From assembly GCF_003992015.1 (NCBI RefSeq), contig NZ_RQVK01000002.1:99165-163164 (forward strand): 64,000 nucleotides of DNA, given 5' to 3'. The translations under genes were made by a program, and so were the position numbers. Origin of the DNA: Veillonella sp. VA137 (GTDB lineage: Bacteria > Bacillota > Negativicutes > Veillonellales > Veillonellaceae). A model generated the notes under the pieces. It was given only the letters and a program-made list of their open reading frames with translations. It ran no database searches and was not told the origin of the DNA. Shown piece by piece: positions 1 to 8,368 of this stretch (within the stretch, counting starts at the first letter, position 1; the number at the start of each line of letters is the position of its first letter).

Positions 1-399
1 CTATTTAGTATGATTAGCTCTCGTTTGAGTAATGTCATTAAGGATTATCAATTATTACAAGGTAGTTTAACTGTGCTCTTCTTAGGATCTTCTTTGTTCT
101 TAGGTGCTATGGCACTGAATATGCCATTCTTAGTGGTGACCACAATTTTATTCTTTACCGTAGGGATGGTGTCTTTATTCGGGGCGGCTAGCTTTTCTAT
201 GGCGATGGCACATTACGGTCACCTAGCAGGTAGTGCATCTGCCTTATTAGGCTTTTTCTCCATGATGTCTGCGGGTATTGTGTCACCTATCGTGGGGATC
301 GGAGGGTCACATACGGCAATTCCTATGGGGATCACTATGGTGTTTTGCTCTTTAGTGGCGTTACTCTGTTATTATCGATTTGCTCGTCCGGTTATATAG
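1..399 (+). CDS. MFS multidrug exporter, C-terminal part (Bcr/CflA-like)
   Basis: The frame is open from base 1, so this is the 3' end of a gene that starts outside the window; the ATG at 10 is probably internal. About 132 residues are visible. They form four hydrophobic segments separated by short loops, including a small-residue-rich stretch near GSASALLGFFSMMSAGIVSP that is typical of the last helices of Bcr/CflA drug:proton antiporters. Such proteins sit in the inner membrane and export small molecules using the proton gradient. The substrate cannot be read from this piece. The family call is moderately sure; DHA1-type MFS in general is safer. Confidence 0.6.
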   Translation, partial: LFSMISSRLSNVIKDYQLLQGSLTVLFLGSSLFLGAMALNMPFLVVTTILFFTVGMVSLFGAASFSMAMAHYGHLAGSASALLGFFSMMSAGIVSPIVGIGGSHTAIPMGITMVFCSLVALLCYYRFARPVI

Positions 400-495
400 G
401 TATGCTTTCATAGTAGTGAAATCCTAGGTGAATATAGTGTATAGTCAACTTTTGGCATCGTATTGTATCCTAAGATCATGCGTGTATCTGAAGGA

Positions 496-595
496 GTGCC
501 ATTGTATAGTACATACAATGGTGTATAGATGAAAGATGATAACGATATAGTAGTGGTATTCTATAGTACACAGAATAGTATATAGATGAAAGGGC
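496..595. repeat. two tandem 57-bp-period hairpin units
   Basis: In the 440-base gap between the MFS gene and rplU, two similar units of about 43 bases start at 496 and 553. Both contain TATAGTACA in the loop and end in TATAGATGAAAG. The first has an 8-bp stem CCATTGTA/TACAATGG; the second has a 6-bp stem TATTCT/AGAATA. Stem bases differ between copies in a paired manner, suggesting selection on the inverted repeat. It could be a structured RNA or a dyad operator. I see no gene in the rest of 400-692. Confidence 0.5.
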
Positions 596-692
596 GTGCT
601 AGTGGATGACTTAATGATTCAAGTTGCTTTTATAATAGATGCAGCAAACTAGGCTTTCATAGGTGTAGATAGAAAAAATTAGTCCTATTTCG

Positions 693-722
693 TTGACATA
701 AACAGTGCTTGTCATGTATAAT
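693..722 (+). promoter_or_regulatory. sigma-A promoter of the L21 operon
   Basis: TTGACA at 693-698 and TATAAT at 717-722 are both perfect consensus hexamers, 18 bases apart. Transcription would start near 729, giving a leader of about 110 bases before rplU. This strength fits a ribosomal protein operon. Confidence 0.85.
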
Positions 723-728
723 AATTGA

Positions 729-838
729 GTCATAGTTTGGGTACGCCCAACTATTGCAAGCCGCATGAAGAGGTCAATAATATTTGGCTTCGGCTAGATA
801 ACCGCATTCAGCGAGTACGAATACAAGGAGGTGTCATA
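729..838 (+). promoter_or_regulatory. structured 5' leader of rplU (candidate L21 leader)
   Basis: The transcript leader begins with a hairpin ATAGTTTGGG-TACG-CCCAACTAT (732-754, one bulged base). A second pairing, AGCCG with CGGCT, encloses the middle of the leader before the strong Shine-Dalgarno at about 826-833. Low-GC Gram-positive L21 operons often carry an autoregulatory L21 leader; position and structure fit that, but I could not test a covariance model. Confidence 0.4.
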
Positions 839-1150
839 ATGTACGCAATTATTAAAACTGGTGGTAAACAATATCGCGTTTCCGAAGGCGATGTAATCAC
901 TATTGAAAAATTGGATGTAGCAGCTGAAGGAACTGTTTCTTTTGACGAAGTTGTAACTGTAGTTAAAGACGGTGATGTTAAAGTTGGTACACCACTTGTG
1001 GACGGTGCAAAAGTTACTGGTACAGTACTTGAACATGGTAAAGCGAAAAAGATCTTGGTTTTCAAATACAAAGCGAAATCCAACTATCGTCGTCGTCAAG
1101 GCCATCGCCAACCATTCACTAAAGTTCGCATCGAAAAAATCGAGGCGTAA
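839..1150 (+). CDS. rplU: 50S ribosomal protein L21
   Basis: A 103-residue protein starting [14 protein letters not shown], the hallmark L21 N-terminus, with a basic C-terminus rich in YRRRQGHRQ that contacts 23S rRNA. The ATG at 839 lies just after AAGGAGG, so the longer in-frame extension back to 725 runs through the leader and is rejected. It is the first gene of the rplU-prp-rpmA operon; prp begins 5 bases after its stop. L21 is a structural component of the large subunit. Length and sequence are normal for the family. Confidence 0.97.
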   Translation: MYAIIKTGGKQYRVSEGDVITIEKLDVAAEGTVSFDEVVTVVKDGDVKVGTPLVDGAKVTGTVLEHGKAKKILVFKYKAKSNYRRRQGHRQPFTKVRIEKIEA

Positions 1151-1155
1151 GTATC

Positions 1156-1470
1156 ATGACTCACATTGATGTGAAACGCAATCGATTAGGGCAAATCATA
1201 GAATGTCATTTTCGAGGACATGCTGAAGCAGGTCCTTACGGAGAAGATATTGTATGTGCCGCTATATCCATGCTTTCACAGACATCGATCTTAGGTCTTC
1301 ATGAGGTGGCTAAGCAATCCATGGAGTACCAAATAGAAGACGGTGAGTTACATATCCTACTTTCAGAACCCATTACTGAAAGAGGACAAACTATATTAGA
1401 AACGATGCTTCTTGGTATCAAGAATGTGGCGGATCAATATAGTGATTTTGTTAGAGTGAGTGAACAATAG
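1156..1470 (+). CDS. prp: ribosomal-processing cysteine protease Prp
   Basis: 104 residues. The motif HFRGHAEAGPYGEDIVCAA contains the catalytic His (about residue 22) and Cys (about residue 34) of the Prp (YsxB/DUF464) family. Prp cleaves the N-terminal extension of L27 in Firmicutes and some relatives. Its place between rplU and rpmA is the canonical arrangement, and the downstream L27 has the extension Prp acts on, so enzyme and substrate are both visible here. The ATG at 1156 follows the rplU stop closely, with only a weak ribosome binding site, which suggests translational coupling. Confidence 0.93.
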   Translation: MTHIDVKRNRLGQIIECHFRGHAEAGPYGEDIVCAAISMLSQTSILGLHEVAKQSMEYQIEDGELHILLSEPITERGQTILETMLLGIKNVADQYSDFVRVSEQ

Positions 1471-1482
1471 GAGGTGAACTAC

Positions 1483-1770
1483 ATGTTATTCAATATCCAA
1501 TTACAACTATTCGCATCTAAAAAAGGTGCTTCCAGTACAAAAAATGGTCGTGATTCCGAGTCCAAACGTCTTGGAGTTAAATGCCATGACGGTTCTACTG
1601 TAAAAAGTGGTAACATCCTAGTTCGTCAACGTGGTACACATTTCCATCCAGGCACTAACGTAGGTATCGGCAAAGATGATACTTTGTTTGCATTGGTTCC
1701 TGGCCGTGTAGCATTTGAACGTGCTGGTCGTTATAACCGTAAAGTTTCTGTATACCCTGTAGAAGCTTAA
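1483..1770 (+). CDS. rpmA: 50S ribosomal protein L27, with cleavable N-terminal extension
   Basis: A 95-residue L27. The mature sequence starts at about residue 11 with [18 protein letters not shown], the flexible tail that reaches the peptidyl transferase centre. Ahead of it is an extension ending LQLF, matching the Prp cleavage context (bulky hydrophobic then Phe before Ala). The ATG at 1483 is preceded by AGGAGG at 1469-1474; a GTG at 1474 overlaps that ribosome binding site and is not the start. It ends the rplU-prp-rpmA operon and is followed by a terminator. Confidence 0.97.
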   Translation: MLFNIQLQLFASKKGASSTKNGRDSESKRLGVKCHDGSTVKSGNILVRQRGTHFHPGTNVGIGKDDTLFALVPGRVAFERAGRYNRKVSVYPVEA

Positions 1771-1784
1771 TCATAACACATATG

Positions 1785-1821
1785 AAAGGTCACTAGATAG
1801 TAATATCTGGTGGCCTTTTTT
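1785..1821 (+). terminator. terminator after rpmA
   Basis: An imperfect hairpin of about 13 bp, AAAGGTCACTAGATA paired with TATCTGGTGGCCTTT, followed by a T run. It closes the L21 operon. Confidence 0.85.
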
Positions 1822-2045
1822 GTTTGTTTAGTATAGGATTTTGCCGTTATTGCAAATAGGACAACAAGATTTTGTAAAAATGATGTTATATCAGATATGC
1901 AGTTTAAGGTTATAGGTTGTAAAAGGACATGACGGTTTCAGAGTGAACAAATGAATAGATGTATATTTCTGTTTATGCATACATAGTATTAGTATTTGCT
2001 TTCATAATGCACACTAATTTTATATACATTGATTCATAAGTGGAG

Positions 2046-2051
2046 TATAAT
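2046..2051 (+). promoter_or_regulatory. possible -10 element for hydG
   Basis: TATAAT at 2046-2051 lies 110 bases before hydG in an AT-rich gap (1822-2160), with no convincing -35. A small hairpin AGCCTA/TAGGCT follows between about 2102 and 2122. Nothing else is recognisable in this 340-base stretch. Confidence 0.35.
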
Positions 2052-2160
2052 AAAAGAAAGACTATATCTAATAAAATCGGTATAGCGCTTATGTTAAGAC
2101 AAAGCCTAGAAAGATGTAGGCTATCATAGATCTACTAAGTCAGTAGAAAAGGAGTTTACT

Positions 2161-3579
2161 ATGTATGATGTACACTCTTCCAAGGCGGAAGAATTTATTA
2201 ATCATGAAGAGATTCTAGCCACTTTACAATATGCAGAAGAAAACAAGGAAAATCGTCCTTTGTTGGATGTCATATTAGAGAAGGCAAAAACTCGTGTAGG
2301 ATTAAACCACCGTGAGGCGATGGTACTGTTAGAATGTCCTTTGCCAGAATATAAGGAAAAATTATTTGCTTTAGCAAAAGAGATTAAACAAGCGATTTAT
2401 GGCAATCGTATTGTATTATTTGCTCCTTTGTATTTATCAAACTATTGCATCAATGGTTGTGTCTACTGCCCATACCATGCAAAAAATAAAACCATTACTC
2501 GCAAAAAATTAAACCAAGATCAAGTCCGTGAAGAAGTGATGGCCTTAGAAGCCATGGGGCATAAACGGATTGTTATTGAATCTGGCGAACATCCATTGGA
2601 AAATCCACTGGAATATATTTTGGAATGTATTGATACGATTTACTCCATCAAAAAAGATAATGGAGAAATTCGTCGTGTCAATGTCAATATTGCGGCGTGT
2701 GAAGTGGAAGATTATCGAAAATTACATGAGGCAGGTATTGGTACGTACACATTGTTCCAAGAAACATATAATAAAGAAAACTATGAAGCCCTTCATCCAA
2801 CAGGCCCTAAGAGCGATTATGCATACCATACAACGGCTATGGATCGCGCTATGGAAGCAGGTATTGATGACGTGGGCATTGGCGTCCTTTATGGATTGGA
2901 ACACTATAAATATGACTTCGTAGGCTTGTTGATGCATGCAGAACATTTAGAGGCAAAGTTTGGTGTAGGTCCGCATACGATCAGTGTGCCTCGAATTTGT
3001 CCAGCTGATGATATCGATGTAGATGATTTCAGTAATGCTGTACCAGACGATATTTTTGAAAAAATCGTAGCTTTGATTCGTGTATCTGCGCCGTATGCAG
3101 GTATGATTATGTCTACTCGTGAAAGTCAAGCTATGCGTGAGCGTGGCTTAGCCTTAGGTATCTCGCAAATTTCTGGAGGGTCTCGTACATCTGTGGGCGG
3201 TTATGTAGAAGAAGAACCAGAAGAAGAAAATTCTGCGCAATTCGATACGAGTGACCGCCGTTCCTTGGATGAAATTGTGGAATGGTTATTGCAATTAGGA
3301 TATGTACCAAGTTTCTGTACGGCTTGCTACCGTGAAGGACGTACAGGTGACCGCTTTATGGCACTGGCTAAGAGTGGACAAATTTCTAACTGTTGTCAAC
3401 CGAATGCGTTGATGACATTGAAAGAGTATTTACTAGACTATGCAGATGAGGAAACAAAAGCTGTTGGTGCGGCTGTTATCGACGTGCAATTAGACTCCAT
3501 TAAAAACGATCTAGTGAAAGAAAAATCTAAAGCTTATATTGCGCAAATGGAAGAGGGAGAACGTGACTTCCGATTCTAG
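2161..3579 (+). CDS. hydG: [FeFe]-hydrogenase maturase HydG, radical SAM tyrosine lyase
   Basis: 472 residues. The radical SAM CX3CX2C motif is CINGCVYC at residues 96-103, and a C-terminal CX2CX22C motif (Cys 386, 389, 412) binds the auxiliary cluster specific to HydG. The enzyme splits tyrosine to p-cresol and dehydroglycine, whose breakdown supplies CO and cyanide to the hydrogenase H-cluster. ThiH, the related thiamine enzyme, is also in this window (35895) but lacks the second motif. No hydE, hydF or hydrogenase gene is adjacent, so the partners must lie elsewhere. The start follows AAAAGGAG. Length is normal. Confidence 0.95.
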   Translation: MYDVHSSKAEEFINHEEILATLQYAEENKENRPLLDVILEKAKTRVGLNHREAMVLLECPLPEYKEKLFALAKEIKQAIYGNRIVLFAPLYLSNYCINGCVYCPYHAKNKTITRKKLNQDQVREEVMALEAMGHKRIVIESGEHPLENPLEYILECIDTIYSIKKDNGEIRRVNVNIAACEVEDYRKLHEAGIGTYTLFQETYNKENYEALHPTGPKSDYAYHTTAMDRAMEAGIDDVGIGVLYGLEHYKYDFVGLLMHAEHLEAKFGVGPHTISVPRICPADDIDVDDFSNAVPDDIFEKIVALIRVSAPYAGMIMSTRESQAMRERGLALGISQISGGSRTSVGGYVEEEPEEENSAQFDTSDRRSLDEIVEWLLQLGYVPSFCTACYREGRTGDRFMALAKSGQISNCCQPNALMTLKEYLLDYADEETKAVGAAVIDVQLDSIKNDLVKEKSKAYIAQMEEGERDFRF

Positions 3580-3663
3580 TCAAAACTTAGTGCATAGGGT
3601 ATAATATTTAATATATAGTGTTTATATATTGAAGTTATAAACAGAAGATTGTGGGAGGACAGA

Positions 3664-5199
3664 ATGGAACAAAAAGAGATGGTTGTTGTCGTTGACTTTG
3701 GTGGTCAATATAATCAACTGATCGCGCGTCGTGTACGTGAAAATAATGTGTATTGTGAGGTATATCCGTACAATAAAGCATTAGAAAAAATTAAAGAATT
3801 ACAGCCAAAAGGTATCATCTTTACAGGTGGTCCTGCTAGCGTATACGAAGACAATGCTCCTAAAATGGAAGCGGAAGTATTTGAACTTGGCATTCCAGTA
3901 TTGGGTATGTGCTATGGTATGCAATTTATGGCGCATACATTGGGCGGACATGTAACGTCTGCGGAAACACGTGAATTTGGTAAAACACCAACTCAAGTAG
4001 ATGTGTCCTCACCATTATTTAAAGGACTTTCAGAAGAAGAAATCGTATGGATGAGCCATGTGGATTATGTGGCAAAAGTGCCAGAAGGTTTCAAAATCGT
4101 GGCACATACAAAAGATTGCCCTGTAGCAGCTATGCAAAACGAAGAGCGTCGTTTATATGCGATGCAATACCATGCAGAAGTATTACATACAGAACATGGT
4201 AAAGAAATGTTGCACAACTTCTTGTATGAAGTATGTGGATGCACAGGCCAATGGACGATGGCAAACTATGCAAAAACTGCTATTGAAGAGATTCGCAATA
4301 CAGTAGGCGATGGTAAAGTATTATTGGCATTATCTGGTGGTGTGGATAGCTCTGTAGCAGCAGCGTTAATTTCTAAAGCCGTAGGCGATCAATTGACTTG
4401 TATCTTCGTTGACCATGGTTTGATGCGTAAAAACGAAGGTGATGAAGTAGAAGCGGCGTTTAAAGATTCTGGTATGCACTTCATTCGTGTGGATGCAGAA
4501 GAACGTTTCTTGACGAAATTAGCAGGTCTTGAAGATCCAGAAGCGAAACGTAAAGCTATCGGTGAAGAATTTATCCGTGTATTCGAAGATGAAGGGCGTA
4601 AAATTGGTTCCGTTGATTACTTAGCACAAGGTACAATCTACCCAGATGTAATCGAGTCTGGTACTGGCGAAGCTGAAGTGATTAAATCTCACCACAACGT
4701 AGGTGGCTTGCCTGCAGTAGTAGATTTCAAGGGTTTAATCGAACCTCTTCGCAACTTGTTCAAAGACGAAGTTCGTCAATTAGGTGTAGAACTTGGTTTG
4801 GCAGATTACCTAGTATGGCGTCAACCATTCCCAGGTCCAGGTCTTGCGATCCGTGTCATGGGTGAAGTGACAAAAGATAAACTAGACGTATTGCGTGATG
4901 CGGATTACATTTTCCGCGATGAAATCGCAAAAGCTGGTTTAGATCGTTCTATTAACCAATACTTTGCTGTGTTAACAAGCACACGTACTGTAGGCGTTAT
5001 GGGTGACTTCCGTACCTATGATTACACATTGGCATTGCGTGGGGTGACCACAACTGACTTCATGACAGCCGACTGGGCACGTATCCCTTATGATGTATTG
5101 GATACGATCTCCCGCCGCATCGTGAACGAAGTAAACCACATCAACCGTATCGTGTACGATATTACAAGTAAACCACCAGCAACCATTGAGTGGGAATAG
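3664..5199 (+). CDS. guaA: GMP synthase (glutamine-hydrolysing)
   Basis: 511 residues converting XMP, ATP and glutamine to GMP, the last step of guanine nucleotide synthesis. The N-terminal class I amidotransferase has its nucleophile Cys83 in GMCYGM, with the partner His in YHAEV. The ATP pyrophosphatase domain shows the P-loop [11 protein letters not shown] (about residue 225) and the dimerisation domain ends in [12 protein letters not shown] 3664 is preceded by GGGAGGA; an upstream in-frame TTG at 3649 has no such site. It stands alone between hydG and a terminator. Confidence 0.97.
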   Translation: MEQKEMVVVVDFGGQYNQLIARRVRENNVYCEVYPYNKALEKIKELQPKGIIFTGGPASVYEDNAPKMEAEVFELGIPVLGMCYGMQFMAHTLGGHVTSAETREFGKTPTQVDVSSPLFKGLSEEEIVWMSHVDYVAKVPEGFKIVAHTKDCPVAAMQNEERRLYAMQYHAEVLHTEHGKEMLHNFLYEVCGCTGQWTMANYAKTAIEEIRNTVGDGKVLLALSGGVDSSVAAALISKAVGDQLTCIFVDHGLMRKNEGDEVEAAFKDSGMHFIRVDAEERFLTKLAGLEDPEAKRKAIGEEFIRVFEDEGRKIGSVDYLAQGTIYPDVIESGTGEAEVIKSHHNVGGLPAVVDFKGLIEPLRNLFKDEVRQLGVELGLADYLVWRQPFPGPGLAIRVMGEVTKDKLDVLRDADYIFRDEIAKAGLDRSINQYFAVLTSTRTVGVMGDFRTYDYTLALRGVTTTDFMTADWARIPYDVLDTISRRIVNEVNHINRIVYDITSKPPATIEWE

Positions 5200-5215
5200 A
5201 AAATTAGATATACTG

Positions 5216-5249
5216 AAAGCCAGCAGAACTTGGGTTTTGCTGGCTTTTG
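5216..5249 (+). terminator. terminator after guaA (copy 1 of a duplicated hairpin)
   Basis: A 13-bp stem AAAGCCAGCAGAA/TTTTGCTGGCTTT with a short loop and T run. Nearly the same hairpin recurs at 8267-8303, so the three-gene block between is bracketed by matching terminators. Confidence 0.9.
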
Positions 5250-5487
5250 TGTTGTATAAAAGAGGTATGCTAATACTAGTGGAAGATATTTATTTTAGCT
5301 AAATAAAGAAATTGATAGCATGGTTGACACCATCAATTATTATATTTTATGTTAGGATAAAATGTGATATGATATAGATAAAAGTTTTAATCTTCTAAGA
5401 TGCGGAATAAGATTTTTATATACTTTTGCTGTCATCAATTGAATCAGTTTATTATTGGGGCATACTTATAAATAGGGAGAGACCAGT

Positions 5488-6444
5488 GTGTATAGTAAGA
5501 TAATAAAACGATTAATACGGTCAATGTATTTTTGTGCGCTGTCGATATGTTTATGTATGGTGTTGGGATGTGGCTTTTCGGCTAAAAGTAGCACTGAAAC
5601 AGAAGGCAGAATAGAGGGCGCTTCGTATCATCTGGAGCATGATAGAATGTCTATGGGGGAAGCTAGGAATAAATTAAGTGTTATTGAAAAAGAAATACAG
5701 TTGTTTCCTTATGAATCTATATATGTAGGATACCATAATGAGTCCATTGTGAAACAATCTAGACCTGTTCGTGCAGCTAGTATGATTAAAGTATATATAT
5801 TAGGATATTTATTTGAAGAAATAGAAGCAGGTCATATCAATTTAGGTGAAACTATGGAATTAGAAGAATCCGATAAAGTTGGTGGTGCTGGAGTATTGTC
5901 TGGTTATGCTGTTGGTACAAAATTGACTGTTGATGAATTGGCGAAGTTAATGATTACAGTTAGCGATAATTCTGCAACTAACATACTAATACGTCGCCTT
6001 GGAATGGAATCAATTAACCAATACATCATAAAAAATGGATTTATGGATACGAAATTACAACGGTATATGATGGATTTAGAAGCTATTCGGCAAGGACGTG
6101 AAAATTATACATCTGCTAACGATTTGGGACATTGGTTTATGAATTTATTAGAAGGAAAAGGAATGTCAAGCTCTTCTAGAGAGAAAATGTTGATGTACTT
6201 GTTGGGTCAAACAGATACTGAAACATTTAATGAGGCGTTATCTAATCGGTTTATTGCACATAAAACAGGAGAACTTGCTGGAGTGTATCATGATGGTGGC
6301 ATTATCTTTCAGAGTCAAGACTATAAAAAAGGGGAGGCCTATATACTTATAACACTCAGTGATTCTTACGAATTAAGAGAATCTGAAGTGTATCATTTTA
6401 AGAATATAGCTAAATATATAGATAGTGTGCTATTCGAACGATAA
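5488..6444 (+). CDS. lipoprotein serine hydrolase of the beta-lactamase/PBP fold
   Basis: 318 residues. The N-terminus has positive charges, a hydrophobic core and a lipobox ending VLGC, so it is predicted to be a lipoprotein outside the inner membrane. The serine-acyltransferase triad motifs are clear: SMIK at residues 98-101, SDN at 159-161 and KTG at 259-261. The GRENYTSAND segment is typical of the beta-lactamase2 serine hydrolase family. There is no ExxLN omega-loop glutamate, so true class A lactamase activity is unlikely; an esterase, DD-peptidase or inactive sensor role is possible. The GTG at 5488 follows AGGGAGAG. It heads the island shared with the next two genes. Confidence 0.75.
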   Translation: MYSKIIKRLIRSMYFCALSICLCMVLGCGFSAKSSTETEGRIEGASYHLEHDRMSMGEARNKLSVIEKEIQLFPYESIYVGYHNESIVKQSRPVRAASMIKVYILGYLFEEIEAGHINLGETMELEESDKVGGAGVLSGYAVGTKLTVDELAKLMITVSDNSATNILIRRLGMESINQYIIKNGFMDTKLQRYMMDLEAIRQGRENYTSANDLGHWFMNLLEGKGMSSSSREKMLMYLLGQTDTETFNEALSNRFIAHKTGELAGVYHDGGIIFQSQDYKKGEAYILITLSDSYELRESEVYHFKNIAKYIDSVLFER

Positions 6445-6518
6445 GTTTGTATTACTATTTGTGAAAATAGTAGGTATATCATGTGTTAATAATGTTGACA
6501 TTATATTAAGGAGGAACT

Positions 6519-7328
6519 ATGAAAGTTTGTGGATCATGTCAAGCAACAAATAAAGATACTTCTAAATTTTGTAATTCTTGTGGAACTAGCCTAGAGAATA
6601 TTTGTGAAAAGTGTGGTGAAAGTGTACCATCAACATCACAGTTCTGCCATAATTGTGGTGCGGCAATCTCGAATAATCGGAGAGTTAACAGTTCTGCTCA
6701 AACAATAGAGGGTCCTCAAATTATGACAGACTTAAGAGATCAACAATTAGAGGGAAATAGTGAGGTTAAAAATAAAGATGATTTTCATAAAATATTGAAA
6801 GTGGTTGGACTAGTCTATGCACTCGTAATTGTAGGAATTTTGGGATGGTATTTTTTATCTGATGATATAGAATATACTGGCACTAAAATGTCGCCAGAAA
6901 TCACTGCCAATGAGACGAAGGTTACAGAGAACAATGGACAGGATAAAGCTGTTGATGCACCAAAAAAACAAGCACAAAATGCAAAAGAAGCACAACAAGC
7001 AGCAGTCAATCGATTGATGGAGTTTGAATCTGTACTGAAATCTATGGCAGATGATATTAATGCTGGCTCTATTACTCCAGGTATGGCAACTGGTTCATTT
7101 AGAACGAATAAAGTTCAACAAATAACAATAGATAATGAAACGTTAAATAAGTTAGATACTGCGAGCCGTACCGGAATTCAAGATATGAACAACCTTCAAA
7201 AAGAACGAATGAATGCTATGTTTGATGGATTACGAGGAAATACAAGTCGCTATGAAGATGGTGGTAAAATGTATGATTTGTTCTACTCTAAATTAAACCA
7301 ATACAAATCTACTTATGGATTGCAATAG
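6519..7328 (+). CDS. double zinc-ribbon membrane protein of unknown function
   Basis: 269 residues. The first 50 carry four CxxC pairs (CGSC, CNSC, CEKC, CHNC), two zinc ribbons in tandem. After a polar linker, one transmembrane helix lies at about residues 94-112. The C-terminal 150 residues are hydrophilic, with KKQAQNAKEAQQAA suggesting a coiled coil. The likely topology is cytoplasmic zinc ribbons and an extracytoplasmic tail. A strong AAGGAGG precedes the ATG. It is followed 11 bases on by the LppM-like lipoprotein gene, so the two are probably co-transcribed. I do not recognise a named family; the layout suggests a sensor or scaffold, which is inference. Confidence 0.6.
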   Translation: MKVCGSCQATNKDTSKFCNSCGTSLENICEKCGESVPSTSQFCHNCGAAISNNRRVNSSAQTIEGPQIMTDLRDQQLEGNSEVKNKDDFHKILKVVGLVYALVIVGILGWYFLSDDIEYTGTKMSPEITANETKVTENNGQDKAVDAPKKQAQNAKEAQQAAVNRLMEFESVLKSMADDINAGSITPGMATGSFRTNKVQQITIDNETLNKLDTASRTGIQDMNNLQKERMNAMFDGLRGNTSRYEDGGKMYDLFYSKLNQYKSTYGLQ

Positions 7329-7339
7329 GAGGTAAACAG

Positions 7340-8176
7340 ATGAATGTGATAAAGACGATAACTACGGCTACATTGGGAGTATGTTTGTTGCTAGTATCTG
7401 GTTGTTTTAAAGCAGAAATTGGAACGACTATACGACCAGATGGTTCTATTCATGAACGTATTGAGATGGGAGTAGATCCTGTATTGGCTAATAGGGCTCC
7501 TAAATTAAGAAAAACATTTGACTCAGAGCGTAAAGAATTTGCTGAAAGTGGATATACGATTAAGGATACAGGAAATAATGGATTTATAGCTGAAAAAGAT
7601 ACTCCTAATATCAAAGCTCTTGTTGAATCTGGAGCAGAATTATTTAATCCTGAAGAAGCTGATAAAGGTGTGAAATATCGTAAAGGATTTTTTTATGATT
7701 CCTATAGTTTTGATCTAGTGCTACCTAAAAATGAAACTAATAGTAATGGTCAACAATCTAACGAGATGGGGGATAAAATTTTAAGCTCTTCACAAGTATA
7801 CTACTCATTAAATTTACCTGAACCACCTATTCGGACAAATTCTCAGGATATATCCAATGAAAATAAAACTTTACGTTGGAATTTAATTGAGAATGTTATG
7901 CATGGAAAACCAATACCTATCCAAGCTGATTTCCTAATTCATCATGAAAAAAATATTAAGTTAGTTCAATATTTAGGGATAGCATTTTCAGTTGGAGCAT
8001 TGGGCTTATTAGGTATCGGTATATATCGCCGTCAAATTGATGGGAAGCCTTTTCTTATTGCTGGTGGAATCGCATGTGTAGCTATCGCTATTGCAGGTGC
8101 CGCTTTATACAATGATTATACACATCCACCGGTATTAACGGATGCAGACCGAATTGTATCAACTAACTCAAAATAA
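7340..8176 (+). CDS. LppM-like lipoprotein with C-terminal membrane anchor
   Basis: 278 residues. The signal peptide ends in the lipobox LVSGC, followed by a beta-rich ectodomain starting FKAEIGTTIRPDGSIHERIE, which resembles DUF3153/LppM-type lipoproteins. Two hydrophobic stretches near the C-terminus (about residues 212-232 and 238-258) would anchor it a second time. AGGAGG precedes the ATG. It ends the island with the serine hydrolase and zinc-ribbon protein and is followed by a copy of the guaA terminator. The family match is by pattern only and function is unknown. Confidence 0.55.
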   Translation: MNVIKTITTATLGVCLLLVSGCFKAEIGTTIRPDGSIHERIEMGVDPVLANRAPKLRKTFDSERKEFAESGYTIKDTGNNGFIAEKDTPNIKALVESGAELFNPEEADKGVKYRKGFFYDSYSFDLVLPKNETNSNGQQSNEMGDKILSSSQVYYSLNLPEPPIRTNSQDISNENKTLRWNLIENVMHGKPIPIQADFLIHHEKNIKLVQYLGIAFSVGALGLLGIGIYRRQIDGKPFLIAGGIACVAIAIAGAALYNDYTHPPVLTDADRIVSTNSK

Positions 8177-8266
8177 ATATAGTGGAGTTATATAGCCAGT
8201 ATCTATAGGGTATAAACCTTATATAACTAACTCAAACATCTATTATAGAGCTAAAATAAATATAAT

Positions 8267-8303
8267 AAAAGCCAGCAGAACTTCGGTTTTGCTGGCTTTT
8301 TTA
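8267..8303 (+). terminator. terminator, copy 2 of the guaA hairpin
   Basis: AAAAGCCAGCAGAA pairs with TTTTGCTGGCTTTT around a CTTCGG loop (a stable tetraloop type), followed by Ts. Apart from the loop it matches 5216-5249. Confidence 0.9.
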
Positions 8304-8368
8304 TTTATAATCTCCCTAAAGTATGTTACAATTAATAGAATACGGAATTCTTTATAAGGAGAGGTTCG

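Noticed and set aside
725..838. N-terminal extension of L21
   Set aside because: It starts at a non-ATG codon inside the predicted leader RNA; the strong ribosome binding site fits the ATG at 839.
5488..6444. Class A beta-lactamase giving resistance
   Set aside because: The SxxK, SDN and KTG motifs are present, but the ExxLN glutamate of deacylation is absent; a general serine hydrolase is the safer call.
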